Origin: Chrysoperla carnea
Lineage: Eukaryota; Arthropoda; Insecta; Neuroptera; Chrysopidae
Length of the DNA: 64,000 nt
Direction of reading: 5' to 3'
Assembly: GCF_905475395.1 (NCBI RefSeq)
Contig: NC_058338.1
Coordinates: 48,209,935 to 48,273,934, forward strand
In this document: one piece after another, positions 62,674 to 64,000 of the stretch
Numbering within the stretch: position 1 is the first letter of the stretch
Layout: each line of letters opens with the position of its first letter
Translations under genes and position numbers: made by a program
The notes under the pieces: generated by a model
Databases searched by the model: none
What the model saw: only the letters and a program-made list of their open reading frames with translations
Told to the model about the DNA's origin: nothing

Positions 62674-63666
62674 ATGTCTGAAGTGGGTGCAGTGAATGCT
62701 AAAAACACAGATGTTGATGAAAATCAGGTAAGAGTTATTTTCTAAATAATCTTTTGTAATAAATTGTCTCCTTAATTTATTTACTATGTGTACGTAATCG
62801 TGTGTGCTAATGCTTAGAATGTGAACGTTGTAATTGCTTATCATATGGCATCTGGTATGTTCTAAGCCCATCAAGAAAAATGCCATTTTTATAGATATCC
62901 AAAGATCTTATTAGGATCTTGAAATTTTATGCAAATTCATTCTACTGTGATTCCATCTTAAGTAACATTATATAGTACTTAAATATAAATAACACCAGCT
63001 TTAAAATCATGATTTTTTAAGTATTTTATCGATAAATACTTGTAATTGTATTGAACTTATAATAAACAAACGTCATGTATAGTTATCTCTTTTTAATATA
63101 CAGTAAATGTATGTATTTTTGTATATTTCTTGTTCGTTGTTTAGGGTATGATAGAATTGGAGGGAAAGTTGAAAAAATTTAAAAATTCAATTATTATTTA
63201 CTTTTCTATTTTATTTCTAGACTGATAAAAAAGGACGTAAAACAAAGAGTCCGCGTGCATCTGTTATAGACAAGGCACGCGAAGAATCAGAAGCCATAAT
63301 AAAGGTAAGCATTTTATCTTTCATCAATGCCTTTCATTTAATTTAATATGTAGGTTAAAGCTCTAATTAAATTTACTAATTCATTAACGTTTGATAAATT
63401 GTATCAAGTTCAAGTTGACTATTGCTATTTACCCAAAATTAATCTTCAAAATGTATGGTTTAAGTGAACTTGATCAAATTTAAAAGGTTAAACCAAGGTT
63501 AACTCTCAATATTTATAATTTTGTTATTTCAAATTTAAGAGTCTTGGGGGAGATGTTGGAGATACAGAAGGCCGACGTAGGACTCGATCTTCAGCCCGTG
63601 GTACTCCAGCTGCTCCACCACCACCAGCTAAAAAAGAACGGAAAACGCCAAATCCAAAAGCTAAAG
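62674..63666 (+). CDS. Unidentified basic, probably nuclear protein, 5' part (runs past the next intron)
   Basis: Three exons can be joined in frame: 62674-62727 (MSEVGAVNAKNTDVDENQ), 63221-63304 (TDKKGRKTKSPRASVIDK and on to AIIK) and 63540-63666 (opening SLGGDVGDTEGRRRTRSSAR). The first two end in phase 0 and the third in phase 1 at a gtatac donor. The encoded 88 residues are disordered-looking, rich in Lys, Arg, Ser and Pro, with a Pro run (APPPPA) and basic clusters (KKERK) like nuclear localisation signals and AT-hook-like surroundings. I do not recognise the family. Candidates would be chromatin-associated or nucleolar proteins. The rest of the gene lies in or beyond the last 330 bases; no further exon is evident there. 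Confidence 0.6.
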
Positions 63667-64000
63667 GTATACATATATTTTTTAAATTAAATTACTTTCT
63701 TATATACATGATATGAAATTTTGTTTATTATCCTTGAAGAGTGCAAAGATTCTTATTGAAGTATAGGATTTTTGATTTGGATTTTTAATTTCGGAATAGT
63801 TATATATTTAATAGATAAATTTCTTGTTTAATTTTATATTCGAGTTAAACAAAGTGAAAATGGTTTTCGATTTTTTTTGTTTTTAAAGATAAAAATCCTT
63901 TTATATCATCAAATATTAATTTAGAAATTTCCCACAAGTTCAAAAGATTTTGTCTGAAAAATTATGTCAATAAAATTCTAAAATTATGATTATACAAAAT
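63667..64000 (+). other. Intron running off the window
   Basis: Begins at the gtatac donor and shows only AT-rich sequence without an acceptor followed by an open frame that I can defend. Confidence 0.5.

Overview
This window looks like nuclear genomic DNA from an insect. It is strongly AT-rich, its genes are split by introns with GT..AG borders, and the recognisable proteins are animal proteins. The best clue to lineage is an insect BTB zinc-finger gene that I identify as mamo. Short (TTAGG) runs and many miniature inverted-repeat elements fit an insect but do not fix the order. All genes read on the + strand.

Layout. Positions 1-3855 are non-coding, probably 5' intron, with one MITE and a TA microsatellite. 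Positions 3856-35798 hold mamo. A BTB exon (3873-5075) and a 30-codon exon (5743-5832) can be joined in the same phase to either of two terminal zinc-finger exons. The near one (6834-7490) gives a protein of about 649 residues with 4 C2H2 fingers. The far one (34617-35798) gives about 824 residues with 6 fingers. The 26-27 kb between these exons is packed with repeat relics: foldback elements, an antisense non-LTR retrotransposon 3' end, a mariner scrap, LINE tails and a possible SINE.

Positions 35799-53507 are an intergenic stretch of about 17.7 kb with no gene I can support. It holds a TTAA-flanked inverted-repeat element, several perfect hairpins, a broken hAT transposase and a 315-bp tandem repeat. 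A compact housekeeping cluster follows: CACYBP (53508-55818, 223 aa, 4 exons), CstF50 (58298-61348, 431 aa, 7 exons) and the 5' part of an unidentified gene for a basic, probably nuclear protein (from 62674, leaving the window).

The genes do not form a pathway. mamo is a developmental transcription factor, CACYBP is a ubiquitin-ligase/HSP90-type adaptor, and CstF50 is a pre-mRNA 3'-end cleavage factor. The most interesting material is the mamo terminal-exon choice with its co-repressor-type motifs, and the unusually rich set of long foldback elements. One of these lies in a CACYBP intron, one lies about 100 bp upstream of the far mamo finger exon, and one carries two CTCF-like motifs. I found no tRNA, rRNA or CRISPR array. 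No clear evidence of an unknown multi-gene system was seen.
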